From: Symbiodinium natans | Lineage: Eukaryota; Sar; Dinophyceae; Suessiales; Symbiodiniaceae | DNA length: 64,000 nucleotides | Assembly: GCA_905221605.1 (NCBI GenBank) | Contig: CAJNDS010002186.1 | Coordinates: 441,001-505,000 of the forward strand | Direction: 5' to 3' | Part shown: positions 1-11,452 of the stretch, one piece after another | How the letters are laid out: each line of letters starts with the position of its first letter | How positions within the stretch are numbered: the first letter of the stretch is position 1 | Position numbers and translations under genes: made by a program | The notes under the pieces: generated by a model | Database searches by the model: none | The model's input: the letters and a program-made list of their open reading frames with translations, nothing else | Told to the model about the DNA's origin: nothing

Positions 1-53
1 GAGAGTGAGAGTCTGCTGTTTGTAGTCACTTCGCTCATGTCCTGTTGCGACAG

Positions 54-3000
54 GCATTCCGCTTAGACAAGGAGTTTCTCGACTCCAACCAGCCTAGTGG
101 ATCCACAGGAACCTTTGTGATTGTTCAAGCGCCAAGCACACCTGGAGGCATCTTGGCGACATTGCGTTACCATATGCTACCATGTCGTGCCATCGCTGTG
201 CTAGAATAGGCCTTTCATGAACCTAGAGGCATTCAAGGTTGCTGTAGCGGCTGTAGCGATCTGAGCAGATTACCCAGGCCAGTACCACCTTCGAGTGGGA
301 AACATTGGTGATAGCCGTGTACTTCTGGGGAAAGCTGATGGTTCGATCTTCCCCGGGCCTGGAACCGACCACGGCCTCACCACGGACCCGTACACTCTGT
401 ACTGCACGCAGAGCTGTCTTGACGGAGTGTTGCGCGATGCTGTGCAGTTCTTGCTCTTCTTTGCATCCGCACTGTGGCGAGGACCATAAGCCAGACCTTC
501 CGAGTGAAAGAGCTCGGATTGAGCGCACTGGCGGGAACGTGCAGGAAGTCCCTAGCCCAGATATGCAGCAAGCGTATGGAAGTGTATCGTTGGTTTTGCA
601 ATCGCAGATGGAAGCCAGGTGATGGGAGTGGCGCGGGTGAACGGAGATTTGGCCGTTAGCCGGGCATTCGGCGACGCTCAGCACAAGAACACGGGAGGCC
701 TGTTTGCCAACTCGCCACCCGACTCATGGTCAATGAACATCACTGAACTGGATCATGCTGCATCTTAGCAGGTCCAAGCCCGAAGGATCACCCGGTGAGC
801 TGTGCTCCCGAGCTGCAGGCCTGCAGTGGTGCATCAGTACCAGTCCTCCAGATCTGAGCGTGACAGGAGTTCGACTGTGAAGCCACAGATTTTCTTATGC
901 TGGTTTGTGATGGAATCTCGGAAGGCTCGGACTTCAATTGACATGTTGATTGAGCTTAGACATGGGCAGCCAATGAACCAATGAGCTTCAGGCAGCTTTC
1001 CGAACGATGCGGTCGTCAAACTGGCAGCTGAGAAGCTGCAAGCGACTGAGGGCCGACCTGTTGATCCCGCTCAGGCCAGGTACACACATGCTAGGATCTG
1101 CTACAAGCCACCAGGCTTGTAGAGGTTCTGCTGGGGGCCGTTCCTGCTTTGCTGATCTGTCGGTGGAAGCGCAGTAGCTGGCAGGCCGCGATTGCTGTCT
1201 GCCACGAGGCCGGAGATGGTTGAGAGGGGGCTTCCCTGCACTTTGCAGACTTGTGCAGACTTGCCATGTCAAGTCATGTGGATGCAGGCGATAAAGTGTG
1301 GATCCAAAGACAACCTTTCTTGTATGATTGTGCTCCTGGGCGGCGGTGAGGTCCCAGCCTCAACGCTCGCCTCGTGAACGTTTTTTTGAGAGAAGTGTTG
1401 CCAATTATGTTGAACTAGTTGCAACTCGAAGAGGTGCCTGGCGAGCCAGTGGAGTTCATTCCAGGTCCCTTTGAAGCACCTGAAAACGCTGCTTTTCGGA
1501 AGGCCGGCCTAGAGGGAGAGAGGGAGAACGGAACGAACCATGAGCAGAAGTGGAAGGGTACAGAAGGAAGTAAGAAAGTCGCGGAGTAAATCCAGAAACG
1601 AACGACAACAGGAGGGAAGGAACGAAGGAAGGGCGAGGGGAGGAAGTCTGGAAACAAGACCCTGAAAACACGTTGGAATCCGCAATGAAAGGATGACCAC
1701 AGCAGCGCAAGAAGAAGGGCAACACAAGATTGACAATCATCTGCAAAGAAATAGAGCATTTAGCCCAACCCAGACTCGAGTGCTCGAGCAAAGCATGCAG
1801 GTGCACTCTTCTCTTGATGATCATGTGACACTGCTTGTGCCGCGTCGCTGCGTCGCCAGGCCTACGCATCAATGGCCGAGCATGCTGGGATCACACTGCC
1901 ACAAGCGCTGGAGAAGCCAGAGCCTCAACGCCTCCACACGACTCACTTGGCCTCCACACGACTCACTTGCTCTCACTTGCGGTCTCCCGGGCTTAGTTTT
2001 GCTGCCAAGGCGCTATTGCAACTGCGAGAAGGAGCTGGCCACGATCAATGAAGATTCCGACGTCCTCTCCCGAGCTTCCAGGGATCTCAAGGGCAGTCTT
2101 GCAAACACACGCCTGGAGGCCGCCAAAGAAATGGCAGCAGAGCTGAGCCAGTACGCTCCAGGGCCAGGAAAGGACCTCGAACCAGGCAGAGAGCTCTCTC
2201 CCTCCAACCTTGGCCTGAGAGTCTGGCAGACACATGCAGAGGCTCCACCGACCGGGTCGAATGGTTCCAAAATTGGCTGGAGAAGATCCGGCCTGCTTTT
2301 GGGTCTTTTTCCTGCCTGTTTGGTCCCGTCTGTGGATTTCTCCCGCGGCGCAAGTCACTGCAGTTTGCAGCTCGAGAGAACATGCCAGGACTAGCTCAGA
2401 GAGTGCAGCTGGAGGAATGGGAGAGGGAGGAGACTCTGAAGGTCTGCTCCTGCTGCAAGAGGGTAGATCTCAGCGCCAAGAGCGCAGCGTAGAGTGCAAA
2501 GACGCTCAGCACTCTCTGCGAGGCAGTGCGGCCCTCTCGCGAGACCAGCTCCTGGAGATGTTGCAGAACAATCCGTTGGTGGCTTACGGCGGAACAATGA
2601 AAAGACATTTTTTGAAGACAGTTTGAAGACTGTAACAATAGCAAAAACCAGCGAACACTCAAGTTGCAGCCACTAAAGCGGGGTCAAAAGCTGCTCAGGC
2701 GATTGCGTGACATGGCCGAGTCATCAGGCCTAGGCGGGCCTTTCATGACCCCGTGCAATACCCCACGCACCGTCTTGCACAGTACACCCACAATCGTAAC
2801 ATGATGCGCTGTACAACACAGTATCTCCAGAGTTCGTCGCGATGGTGCAGGCCTTGACCGGCTATTGATCCAGGACCAAGAGCCCACATCTCAGCATCGG
2901 TCTCCAAGGGCCTCAGCACCTCTCAGCATCCCGAAGCACCTTGAGTGCTTTCCATGGCGAGCTCCGTCTCTTATCTCTTCGGTTCTTGAGGCCCATGAGG

Positions 3001-3742
3001 ACCGTGAGGGTCGCAAAGTTGGAGGAGCTGAAGCCGGCAGTGGAAGCACATAGCGCCCCTCGGCCTTAGGCCACGGTAGGGCCACCTTGAGGGATCCTTC
3101 AGGCGCGAGTTGTGAGCATGAACTGCGCTCAGAATCACATCCTTTGCACATCCCAGGCTCTGAAGTGGGACGACCGCTTGGCGGATGCCTGCGGTTGCGA
3201 AGGCATCGTTCTTAGAGACGACGAATCGGACGGCACAGCCCAGGCGGGCGCTGCACTGGTCTGCAAGTGAGGTTGCACGGGGTGTTTAAGCGGCTAAGCG
3301 GCTAAGCTTGCCGGTCTCTTTGCACGTCTTTGCGCTGTTCTGTGTCCTGACCTGCAGGTCAGATTTCCACCACCATTGGGGTTCAAAGCGTGGCTCCCAA
3401 CAAGCCACTCGGCTCTCAAGGCAACTTGGTGACACGGATGAGCGGGATGCCTGATGCGAGAGCACTCCCGAGGCATGCTCCAAGAACTGACGCAGCCGTG
3501 CAAACGGGTGAGAGCTTGCGACACCGAGCAGCTCGTAGAAGCCGTAGAGGCGCCAAGATGTCACAAGATGTCACAAGATGTCACAAGGTGTCACATGTCG
3601 ATCGCGCAGACTCTGCAAGACTAAAGGCTGGCTGCACTCGCCAGGCCCATTCCGCGCTGAAGTGGGACGACCGACTGGCCAAGTTGAGCGGCCAAGAAGG
3701 TTTTGTGGTGCAGCACGATAAGGTCCCTTCCTCAGGCTTGTA
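54..3742 (+). CDS. PP2C-family Ser/Thr protein phosphatase, 5' truncated by the window
   Basis: Exons in order: about 54-150 (AFRLDKEFLDSN, SGSTGTFVIV), 281-390 (NIGDSRVLLG, GTDHGLTTD), 478-545 (EDHKPDLPSERARIERTGG), 628-690 (VNGDLAVSRAFGD), 877-945 (MLVCDGISEG), 1305-1360 (DNLSCMIVLL), 1447-1505 (EFIPGPFEAPE) and 1867-1920 (MAEHAGITLPQALEK). These are the PP2C motifs in canonical order, including metal-binding Asp positions in DG(I) and DN(L); the N-terminal DGHGG-type motif would lie upstream of the window. PP2C enzymes are Mn/Mg-dependent phosphatases that remove phosphate from Ser/Thr. Candidate coding exons continue at 2012-2160 (charged helical stretch), 2240-2490 (WFQNWLEKIRPAFGS) and the two related exons near 3160 and 3656. 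The catalytic part is secure; whether everything to 3742 is one transcript is inferred. 3' end is not defined by a clear stop exon. Confidence 0.75.
1500..1665 (+). repeat. Purine-rich (GA) intronic tract
   Basis: Nearly all purine on the + strand, made of gaggga/gaagga words, lying between the PP2C exons at 1447-1505 and 1867-1920. No coding support. Confidence 0.7.
1931..1970 (+). repeat. Two-copy 20-bp tandem repeat
   Basis: The unit cctccacacgactcacttg plus one base occurs twice head to tail (1931-1950, 1951-1970), followed by a partial third (ctcacttgc). Intron of the PP2C gene. Confidence 0.9.
3160..3742 (+). repeat. Duplicated exon pair encoding an ALKWDDRLA...G module
   Basis: Two separated exons encode the same module: at about 3160-3250 (ALKWDDRLADACGCEG, then SDGTAQ) and at about 3653-3740 (ALKWDDRLAKLSGQEG, then VVQHDK). 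Both share W-D-D-R-L-A, a G-x-E-G turn and a following acidic stretch, so this is an exon duplication or a repeated small domain in the C-terminal region of the PP2C gene. Family not recognised. Confidence 0.55.
3555..3594 (+). repeat. 10-bp tandem repeat aagatgtcac, four units
   Basis: aagatgtcac repeats at 3555, 3565, 3575 and 3585, the last with one change (aaggtgtcac). It sits in the intron before the second ALKWDDRLA exon. Confidence 0.9.
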
Positions 3743-5010
3743 GACTTGCTGCAACACTCTGCGGTGAAGCCTGCCGGCTCAGGAGGATGCCACTCTGCAA
3801 GTTCGATTTCCTTCTGTCTCACTTACAGCCTGGCTGCCGGAATCGACTTTGACCTATATCGAGGAGGCACATTCTTGATTTTGGTTGCTCAGCCCCTCAT
3901 GTCACTTTACCACGCTGCACGAAGCATTGTCCATATTTCGTCTCGCTACAATGCCCACTAATCTTCCCGCCGGAGAACAGATGGACTGTTACAATATTTT
4001 CATCGGGTTCGCCGGGTTATCTGTCGGAAGCGAACACAAAAACCTCTAATGCGAGGTGATGTGCAAGGCACAGTCACCTCTTCCGGCAATGCTTTCCAAC
4101 GGCGGATATTGCATACATTGCCGTGGCTCGTGACTCGTGTGCCGCTCCCCTTCGATCTTGGCACAAAGGTTCCCGTCAGAGCTTTTGTGGCCATGTCACA
4201 GTGTTCGAGCTGTTGATGTGAGCGATGGATAAGAAAAGCACGGTGCTTTATCTCTCCCAGCCCTAGACACTGTGCTTGTGAGTTTTGGGTTCAGGGTCTA
4301 CGGGCGTCGCATCATCTGTGCATGGCCATGACATCTGGACAGGCCCCGGCAACTCAAGCGGATTCTGAGGAAAAGGAAGAAACAGTCTGATGGACGGGGT
4401 AAGCGCAATTGATTGCCTGCAAAGGGACATCGACAGGGCTGAACGCAACATATTCGCCTAGAAGCGTAGTAAGCGATGTAAGCGCTGGCAAAGCAAGGAA
4501 AGGGAAGTGGCCGGCTGCCAGGCCGGTCTCCCCTACCGCACCCTGGTCCCTTTGCACCTGAATTCCCAGTCTCACTGCCTCCGACTAGCTCCTCACACCA
4601 GGCGTGCATCATTTCGCCGCCAGAACGTGATCTAGATCACAAAACTACCTAGCCACCCCAGCTGCCTAGTGCGTTAACATGTTGGAATAACTTGCGGGCA
4701 TTACCGGGCTATTTCGCGTGTTGGTTTCGCTGCAAACTCAGTGACCGTGTAGCGCATTTTGCGAGCCGAGACCGACGATCCACGGAGCTTGCGCCTGGCA
4801 ATGTTAAATTGCATGAGCAAAAAATGAGCACAGTTCGTTTCTCCGGCATGTGGGGTCATGTCGACAGCAATTCTGAGTGGCACTTGCACATAGCTGTAAA
4901 GGTTGAGTTGATTTGGATCAAGAGTTGCGAGGAAGGTCAGGGTTGGGACGTGTTGTGACGGTGGGGCATCCGGCTGAGTTTGGCTCGAATCCGACCTCTT
5001 GCTCCCTCTT
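3743..5010. other. Intergenic stretch, no gene recognised
   Basis: Short open frames only on both strands, none with a recognisable motif, long codon-biased run or paired splice sites. Presumed spacer between the PP2C gene and gene A. Confidence 0.5.
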
Positions 5011-5716
5011 CATGGCAGCTTTCGTGGTGGCCACCGCATTGCTTCTCGAGCATGACTGCAGATCTCTCCTCGCGCCTGATCTTGTTGGGCCCAAACCCAT
5101 CGCAGCAGCAGGACGGGCTGATGACACGAGTTCTGAGAGCGGGAAGTTGAGCTTTCAGAAGTTCTTCAGGTGTTCTGGGCGAATCGTTGCCAACTTGTTC
5201 TCGAAGAGGTAAATCCTTAATCTGAAATCTCAGAGGTGTCGCGGGTTCTGGCGGACATCAAGTCTTGGGCCTCAAGCCCAAGACTAGCTACTGCCCCTGG
5301 ACAGCAAACGGACTGTGCGACCTGCTGCCGTGCAGAACAAATGTTGCAAGGCTGTCTTGCGTTCACTGCATGGGGCAAAGGTGCCTAAGGCCTGCAATTC
5401 CAGATGTGACTGCGCGCGTTGCTCTGCATTTTTATCTGTGCAGGTAGCCATCGAGGTCTTGAAGTGCATGTCTGCTTCAGCAGTAGAGGCACGCTTTTGT
5501 GCGAAGGAAGGACATGGTGTAAAATCCCACGAAAAGATGAAGCATGTCGAAGCATGTCCGATTTCAGGTCAACAGCTACCACCTTGGAGCAGCAGCATCG
5601 GCTTGCGAGAAGGCGCGCCAGGAGGTCCTGGGAGATTGGAGCGTTCATCTCCCTCCCTCCCCTCCATTCCTCCCTCTCTACATCTCTCTCTCTCACTCTC
5701 TCACTCTCGCTCTCGT

Positions 5717-5755
<39 letters not shown>

Positions 5756-8700
5756 AACCAGAGGCTTCGACGTGGCCTTTGGCCTTGCACTTGCTCCGCA
5801 TGGAACCTTGGCTAAACTGCAGGCAGCCATCGCATGTTGAGTGGTGGTGATCTGGTGGCCTTCGTTTTCTTCGAAACTTGACAGCTCTGCGCAGGAGAGG
5901 TGCAGGCGGATCTGGCAGAGTCGTGCTTTCGCATCTTGCACCGAGGACAATCTCGACCAGATCGTTTGGAATTCTGCAGTAAGTTCGTGTTGCAAGCAAG
6001 GCCCAACAGTTCTTCAAACCTCCTGGAGCGTGCGCTGCCCTCTCTTGACAGGGCTTTGGCAGCGAACCTTGTGTCTGCTGAAGCACTCGGGCCTGGAAGC
6101 AGATGTGGTGACTTACAGCACCTCGGCCAGAAGAGGGCGCTGGCACAGGCTGAGGGTTGAGATGTAAGGGGACAGATCGCCGAGGCTCAAGCATTCCCAG
6201 CACCTCGACCTTCGCACCATGGGCACGTGGAGGCGCGCCCCCCTGCGCTCGAGCCGTACGAGAGAGTCCGAAACTCTCCCAAAAAGTGTCATCCAACCTT
6301 CAAATTCTCCAGCTTAACCGCTCGCATAGGCCCGCGATGGCAGCTCGCTCTTGCCTTGCTGGCCGCGATGACAGGCGCATCCTCAGAATCCTTTATCCCT
6401 TTCTTTATCGCGGCTTGATCCCTATGTGCCTTACTTGACCGGTTGACGCTCAAGGCAGCGGCCTTTTGTTGGACATCTTTGCTTGCAGCAAGAGCATCAG
6501 CTCAATGCGTGGTTCCGCGTCCTGGAGATGGGCCTTCCAGATGATCTCAAGGAGGGAGGGCTCTTCCCCTCTTCCCCTCTGCTCAGAGTTTCTAGGGCTT
6601 CAGATGTAGCATTGCATCGTGTCAGGATGCAGGAGCTGGAGATTCGTGGGAATTCGGTGGTCTATGGAGCTTTGATAAGTGGGGAGGCCGAGGAGTGGAG
6701 CATCTCCCTTGCGGCATTGGCCTCGATGGGACACACCCAGGAAGTGAATGTGATTAGTGAGAATGCGGCCATGTCCAGCTGTGCGCAAGCTCTCCAGTGG
6801 ACAGCAAGCCTGGCACGCTTGAAGCGCATGCAGGATTCCCAGGCTTGCCAGACCCAAGCATGTTCTCCGACCGCGGTGAGTTTTGCCACTGCGATGGCCT
6901 CGATCTCCAGCAGCTGGCAGGTTCCGCTGGGTCTGCTGATGCAGCTCCAAGCGCGACGCGCAGTTGATGCAATCAGCACAAGTACAGTAGTCCGCTCTTG
7001 CTCAGAACATACGGCATGGGAAGTGGCCCTGGATGTCGTGACTTCTGCTTCCCACGGCAATGACATCAATGAGGTTAGCTACCACATCGCCCTTGAGACT
7101 TGCAGCCAAACATGCAATTGGGAGCAAGCCATTCAGCTGCTCCAACACATGGGCACGATGAGATTTCACTTGTCACCCGTACCCTATGCAGCTGCAATGA
7201 GGGGATGCGGTCTTGGAGGTCAGTGGCAGGTGGTTCTTGGTCTGCTTGAGCAAATGCTGGACCTCAAGCTAGAGCTGGACGAAGCCGCAAGCAGTTGTGT
7301 GATCGACTCTTGTTCGCGTGGTGGGTGCTGGGAGCTTGCCCTGGACTTCTTCTACCGTAGCAGCTTTGGCCGAGTTCACGCCATCTTTGATGCTGTCACC
7401 TACACGGCCGCCATTTCAGCTTGTGAGCGTGGAAGCCAGTGGCAAAGAGCCTTGGAGCTTCTGGAGAGCTTCGAGATGGAGCTTAGGCTTAGACCCGACA
7501 CGATCCTCTTCAACGCAGCGATCTCAGCTGCCCAGAGTGGAGCTCAGTGGGAAGCAGCCTTGGGTTATCTGGGAAGGATGCGGGCCTTGGACGTGCAGGC
7601 AGATGCCGTCACGCACAACGCAGCTGTCAGTGGATGTGAGCCCGTGAGTCTCTGGCAAAAAGCTGCATACGTCTTCAGAGAAGCCCAAGAGAGGCGGCTG
7701 CAGCCTGGCGAGGTGGGCCATAACGCTGTGATGAGCAGCCTGGAGAAGGGCACCCAGTGGCTGGCTGCTGTGATGTGCTTGGAAGAACAGCTTCAGGCCT
7801 TACCCGCACCTGGGAAGATTGCCGTCGACACGGTTGCCAGCGCCATCCAGAAGTCCAGTCAGTGGCGCATGGCCATCGGGCTCATTGCAAGGAACAAAGA
7901 TGAACAGAAAGGAATGTGAACGAGTGTGAAGAACATGTGAACGTAATTTGAACGACTTTTTCGGTTTTTGGTTCACTCGGTTGCACATGCCTGGTTTCGC
8001 GTGCCTGTTTTCTTCCCTTCTCTCCAGGACTTCCCGACTTCAGCCGTCACCGGACGCGCTCGCGTCTAGGCAGGGGCTTCTGGGCAGAGAGCTGACAACA
8101 TCACACCACACAGTGCAGATTGCAGAAAAATTATGAATACTGCAAGAGAGAAGAGAGAAGAGAGAGGGGAGAGGGGAGAGGAGAGAGGAGAGAGGAGGGA
8201 GGAGAGAGGAGGGAGGAGGGAGGAGAGAGGAGAACGGAGAGAGGAGGAAGGAAAGAGGAGGAAGGAGAGAGGAAGGAGGAGAGAGGAAGGAGGAGAGAGG
8301 AGGAAAGGAGAGGAGAGGAGGCAGAGGAGAGGAGAGGAGAGGAGAGGAGAGGAGAAGGAAAGAGAAGAGACGACAAGAGAGAGCCCGTGTAAAGCGCTGC
8401 CAAGGTAAGTGAACAAGCGAACTAGAGACTGAAGCAGTCTGCCAGGACTCTTCCGGATGTTTTGATTTTCAGTGCGGCCATCAGCGCCTGCGAGAAGAGC
8501 CTCCGGTGGAGAGTTGTTCAGGAGCTGCTGACAGAGACGACGACAGTGGTTGGCGAGGTTGTAAGCCAGCTGAGATCGGGGAGAAGCAAAGCCTTGCCGG
8601 GCCTGTTGCGGGTGGAACTTAGCGAAGTTTCCAGGAGGGTGGCCAAGCTAAGCAATGCTGGCGAGTCCGGCATGGCACGGCTGGTGACCCTCACGAAGCC

Positions 8701-11142
8701 CAAGCCCGACAGCACGCTGGCCGAGATTGCCAGCTGGATTTGGTCTGCTGCCTCTGCTGCTGTGGATGACTCAACTGTGCTGCAGGCAGGTCGCGATGCC
8801 CCTAGGGATCTTGCCCACACACGTTCTGCGCTGCGTTGCCTGGCGCTGGTTGCTTGCGTCGCGCTGCGTCGAGCTGCAGGCTGTCGTGGAGCTGGCGAGG
8901 TCTAGAATTGAGATGGGCCTCGCACAGACGCTTTCGCCGCGAATGTTGGCCAACCTTGTGCCTGGTCTCAGTTTATCCCAGTTTCCTCGCTCATCACCTC
9001 TGCTTGTAAAGTACCCTTGACAAAGTAAAACGTTTCCGATTGATAGGCCTGGGGCTTGGCCAGCCTCGAAGTGAATGCTCCCCGGGTCTTCCTCGTCTTG
9101 CAAGGCGCGCGGAGGATACTTAGTCCGTGATGCCAGTGGTAGTGCCCTGTTCCAGGACAAACTTCGACCAACTTGAACCGTTTGTGTCTACGCCTTCAAG
9201 CCAGGGAGGGCTGCAAAGCGGGGGGGGGGGGGGGGGGGGGGGCGTATTTGGAGATGCTCAGAATTTTCGCGCGACAGTTTCCCAACGAAATGTCGGATGG
9301 ATCTTTGCCGCACTCCTGCAACATGTCCAACGCGGAAGACCGGGTGAGCTGCTTGCATCTGCATCCTCACACCCACGTTCGTTTTGCTCGGTTCGTTCCA
9401 ATCCAGCATCAAAGAAATCAAAAGCAGATAAGAAACCGCTTTGGTTTCCCGGCCCGAGCTTACCTTTAGCTCCATAGTGCTACTCTGCAGAAGAACACGT
9501 TGGTTTGGCTTGAGTGATGACATGGTCCTAGGCGCGGCGCAAGTTTTCGCAGTGGACCATGCCATATCGGAATTTGTGCAGATGTCTGGGGTTGCCCCGG
9601 ACATGAACCTTGGGTTTTTGTGGGGAGCCGGGGAAACAGCAGAAAGATGTGAGCTGAGTGCTGGCGACGCAATGGGACATGAATCGAAGCACTGTAGCGA
9701 GGTAGCGAAAACAAGCCAGTTCTCAAGAGACCTGGTGCCAGGAGAATTGCTTCGCAGAGGAGAGGTGCTGATGCGAAGTGAAGCTCCAAGGAGCGTGCTG
9801 GTGGAGTTTGCATCAATAGTGTCCGAAGTGTCTGGGACTCAGAGAGAGGAGGAAAGAAAGGGAATGAACAGCGGCTTCTACTGGAGAGAGGAGGGCAGTT
9901 TTTCTACTTTTTGGTGAGGCTCTGGGCCTGCCACTTCGTGGGCACCCTCTCAACCACGCCATCTTCTACGTTGACAGAGATCGTCTTCCAAGTGTCGGGC
10001 AAACTGGATGCCATGGATGCCATGGTGGATGCCGTGATACCACTGGCTCTCACGGAGACCGCCGAAGGAGCCGAGGGCCATGTGCCGCGCCGCAGGGTTG
10101 CAGAAGTTCTTGCTTTCTTTGAGAGCGATTCCTGCACCGTTGCTCCAAGCCTCGAGCCTCGCAAAGGGAGAAAAACCGTGTCACTTTCCCGAGGAATTCT
10201 CCTCGACCTCTCCGATCGGCTTGTGCTCCACAAGCCGCCGGGATGGCAGGTGCGAGTCCCGGTGTCTCAGTGTCTCAGTGTGTAGCAGCGTAGCAGCGAC
10301 CACTTCTCTCTCGAGAGATCAAAGCTGCAGTGTGGCACGAGATTCAGGTCGACGACCAAACGGCAAGCGAGGGGAGACCGCTTTCTGGCTTTCTGCGCTC
10401 TGCCATTCCTGGCCGGCATCGGCTGCTGAACGACTTGCAGCTTTGATGCATCGAATTTTTTTTTGCCCCCGCATTTGCGGAGACTCCGCATATCTCCGCC
10501 GCTCTGGCTGTTGGCTGCCTGAGGCACCATCAACGAGGTTTCTTGCATCGCCTGGATGTTCCAAGCTCAGGCTTGATACTTGCTGCCACAAGCTACACAG
10601 CTTACTACGACCTTCGCCTACAGCTTTCCATGGGCATGATGCTGCGTGAGTACACGACCCTGTGTCACGGGCTCCTGGGACCCCACCGAGAAGTCACCGT
10701 GCCCGTGTTCTGGCGGCGTGGCGAGGCGGATGCAAGCGCAGTGCGCCCAGAGGGCCGACGCGCGAGATCCAGCTTCCGCCGCTTGGGCTTCACCTTTCGT
10801 CGCCAAAGCCTTGAAAGCTACTTAGAAGGCTACTCCTTGGCAGAGATTCGGATTGGCACCGGCCGCCGGCACCAGATCCGCCTACACGCGGCTCACATTG
10901 GCCATCCAACCGTTGCCGATGGGAAGTACACGGCGGGCACTACTTTTGAGGACGACTTATCGTGGTGCCCGCGAAACTTCCTACACAGACACCGTCTGTG
11001 TTTCAAAGAAAGTGTCTGTGGTGCAGAGCACTCGGTGGTGGAGCCCCTGCCGAAAGACCTTTATCTGTCGCTCAACAGGACGAGGCCAGACGCCCGGTTT
11101 GTCAACTTGCACGAGACACTGCGAGCTGCTGCAAGCCCGTAA
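5011..11142 (+). CDS. Gene A: PPR array - helical linker - RluA-type pseudouridine synthase
   Basis: Proposed start is the ATG at 5011 (MAAFVVATALLLEHD), a hydrophobic leader whose exon ends at a canonical donor (AG|GTAAAT, 5209/5210). PPR exons follow at 5444-5490 (VAIEVLKCMSAS), 5568-5630 (AAASACEKARQEV) and about 5935-6150 (VWNSAVSSCC, LEADVVTYSTSA), then a long exon 6483-7919 and 8462-8560 (FSAAISACEKSLRW). Helical linker exons run about 8560-9900, and the RluA domain occupies 10205-11142 with stop TAA at 11140-11142. PPR tracts bind single-stranded RNA, usually in plastids or mitochondria; RluA enzymes isomerise uridine to pseudouridine. I infer one protein targeted to an organelle that modifies RNA chosen by its PPRs. 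The internal exon chain needs transcript support; the end domain and long PPR exon are secure. Confidence 0.7.
5261..5285. repeat. Perfect 10-bp hairpin in gene A first intron
   Basis: agtcttgggc, five-base loop ctcaa, gcccaagact: a perfect inverted repeat. It lies in the proposed intron between 5210 and 5443. No downstream T run, so it does not resemble a bacterial terminator. Confidence 0.85.
5648..5755 (+). repeat. CT-rich tract with (TCTCAC)n microsatellite
   Basis: Pyrimidine-rich from 5648, becoming a clean tctcac hexamer array at about 5719-5755. Intron of gene A. Confidence 0.9.
6483..7919 (+). CDS. Gene A long PPR exon (about 12 motifs)
   Basis: One uninterrupted frame with roughly 12 PPR motifs of 33-37 residues. 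Recognisable helix A starts include VVYGALISGEA, VSYHIALETCS, VPYAAAMRGCG, VTYTAAISACERG, ILFNAAISAAQSG, VTHNAAVSGCE and VGHNAVMSSLEKG, each followed by a W..AL helix B. It probably begins after the acceptor gcttgcag (about 6486) and its donor lies before the frame's TGA at 7917; the next motif is at 8462 after a 0.5 kb intron that holds the GA tract. Confidence 0.85.
   Translation: MQQEHQLNAWFRVLEMGLPDDLKEGGLFPSSPLLRVSRASDVALHRVRMQELEIRGNSVVYGALISGEAEEWSISLAALASMGHTQEVNVISENAAMSSCAQALQWTASLARLKRMQDSQACQTQACSPTAVSFATAMASISSSWQVPLGLLMQLQARRAVDAISTSTVVRSCSEHTAWEVALDVVTSASHGNDINEVSYHIALETCSQTCNWEQAIQLLQHMGTMRFHLSPVPYAAAMRGCGLGGQWQVVLGLLEQMLDLKLELDEAASSCVIDSCSRGGCWELALDFFYRSSFGRVHAIFDAVTYTAAISACERGSQWQRALELLESFEMELRLRPDTILFNAAISAAQSGAQWEAALGYLGRMRALDVQADAVTHNAAVSGCEPVSLWQKAAYVFREAQERRLQPGEVGHNAVMSSLEKGTQWLAAVMCLEEQLQALPAPGKIAVDTVASAIQKSSQWRMAIGLIARNKDEQKGM
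8144..8370 (+). repeat. About 225-bp purine (GAGGA/AGAG) tract
   Basis: Almost pure A/G on the + strand built from agagg, agagga and aggagg words. It sits in the intron between the long PPR exon and the exon at 8462. The long open frames on both strands here are low-complexity artefacts. Confidence 0.95.
8560..10248 (+). CDS. Gene A helical linker exons and first RluA exon
   Basis: Frames at 8560-8790 (LAEIASWIWSAASA), 9520-9860 (GAAQVFAVDHAISEF) and 9911-10248 are alpha-helical, Leu/Ala-rich and lack PPR motifs. The last ends in DRLVLHKPPGWQ, the conserved start of the RluA catalytic domain, just before a GT donor at about 10249. The LA-x-W-x-A pattern matches the linker of genes B-D, so I treat it as a shared helical repeat domain of unknown type (RAP/FASTK-like or octotricopeptide-like are possibilities). 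A 23-bp G run lies in an intron at 9220. Confidence 0.5.
9220..9242 (+). repeat. Run of 23 G
   Basis: Uninterrupted homopolymer in an intron of gene A; length may be unreliable because of sequencing error. Confidence 0.95.
10470..11142 (+). CDS. Gene A RluA pseudouridine synthase domain, catalytic exon
   Basis: The frame carries the RluA signature HRLDVPSSG with the catalytic Asp codon at 10555-10557, then YYDLRLQL, LREYTTLCHG, the motif IGTGRRHQIRLHAAHIGHP and a tail CPRNFLHRHRLCF. All three core motifs of the family (HRLD, the central beta-strand, TGR-x-HQIR) are intact, so activity is likely. Stop at 11140-11142. Confidence 0.9.
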
Positions 11143-11452
11143 GCCCGCAAACCCTGCCAAGCCAGTGAAGCCCAGCCCGCTGTGCCGCTGTGCTCCCGAT
11201 GGGCCGCCCTTCTTCGAAGTTCGCTGCATGTCCAACTCTCTGGTCCCACAGGGCCGATCTTGTTTGGTAAAACAGGGTTTGCCGCTTTACGCGCCTGATG
11301 TGCCGTGCTTGCTACCATATGGCTTGCGATGCTGAATTTTCCGGCACCCCCAGAGCAGCTTTTGCGCTCAAAGCTGAGACGTGTAGCGTCACGTAGAGAG
11401 ACGTAGCGACGTAGAGAGACGTAGAGGGAGGTCAGACACCTGAAGAGACGCC
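11143..11452. other. Short intergenic spacer with CGTAGAGAGA repeats
   Basis: Only 310 bp separate the stop of gene A from the start of the glucan synthase gene. At 11378-11428 the words acgtag, agagacgtag and gacgtag repeat several times, ending 25 bp before the proposed ATG. No TATA-like element was identified. Confidence 0.6.

Noticed and set aside
8066-8416. Long open frames on both strands rich in Ser/Leu/Pro or Arg/Glu/Gly
   Set aside because: Produced by the GA repeat, which lacks stop codons in several frames. Low complexity, not genes.
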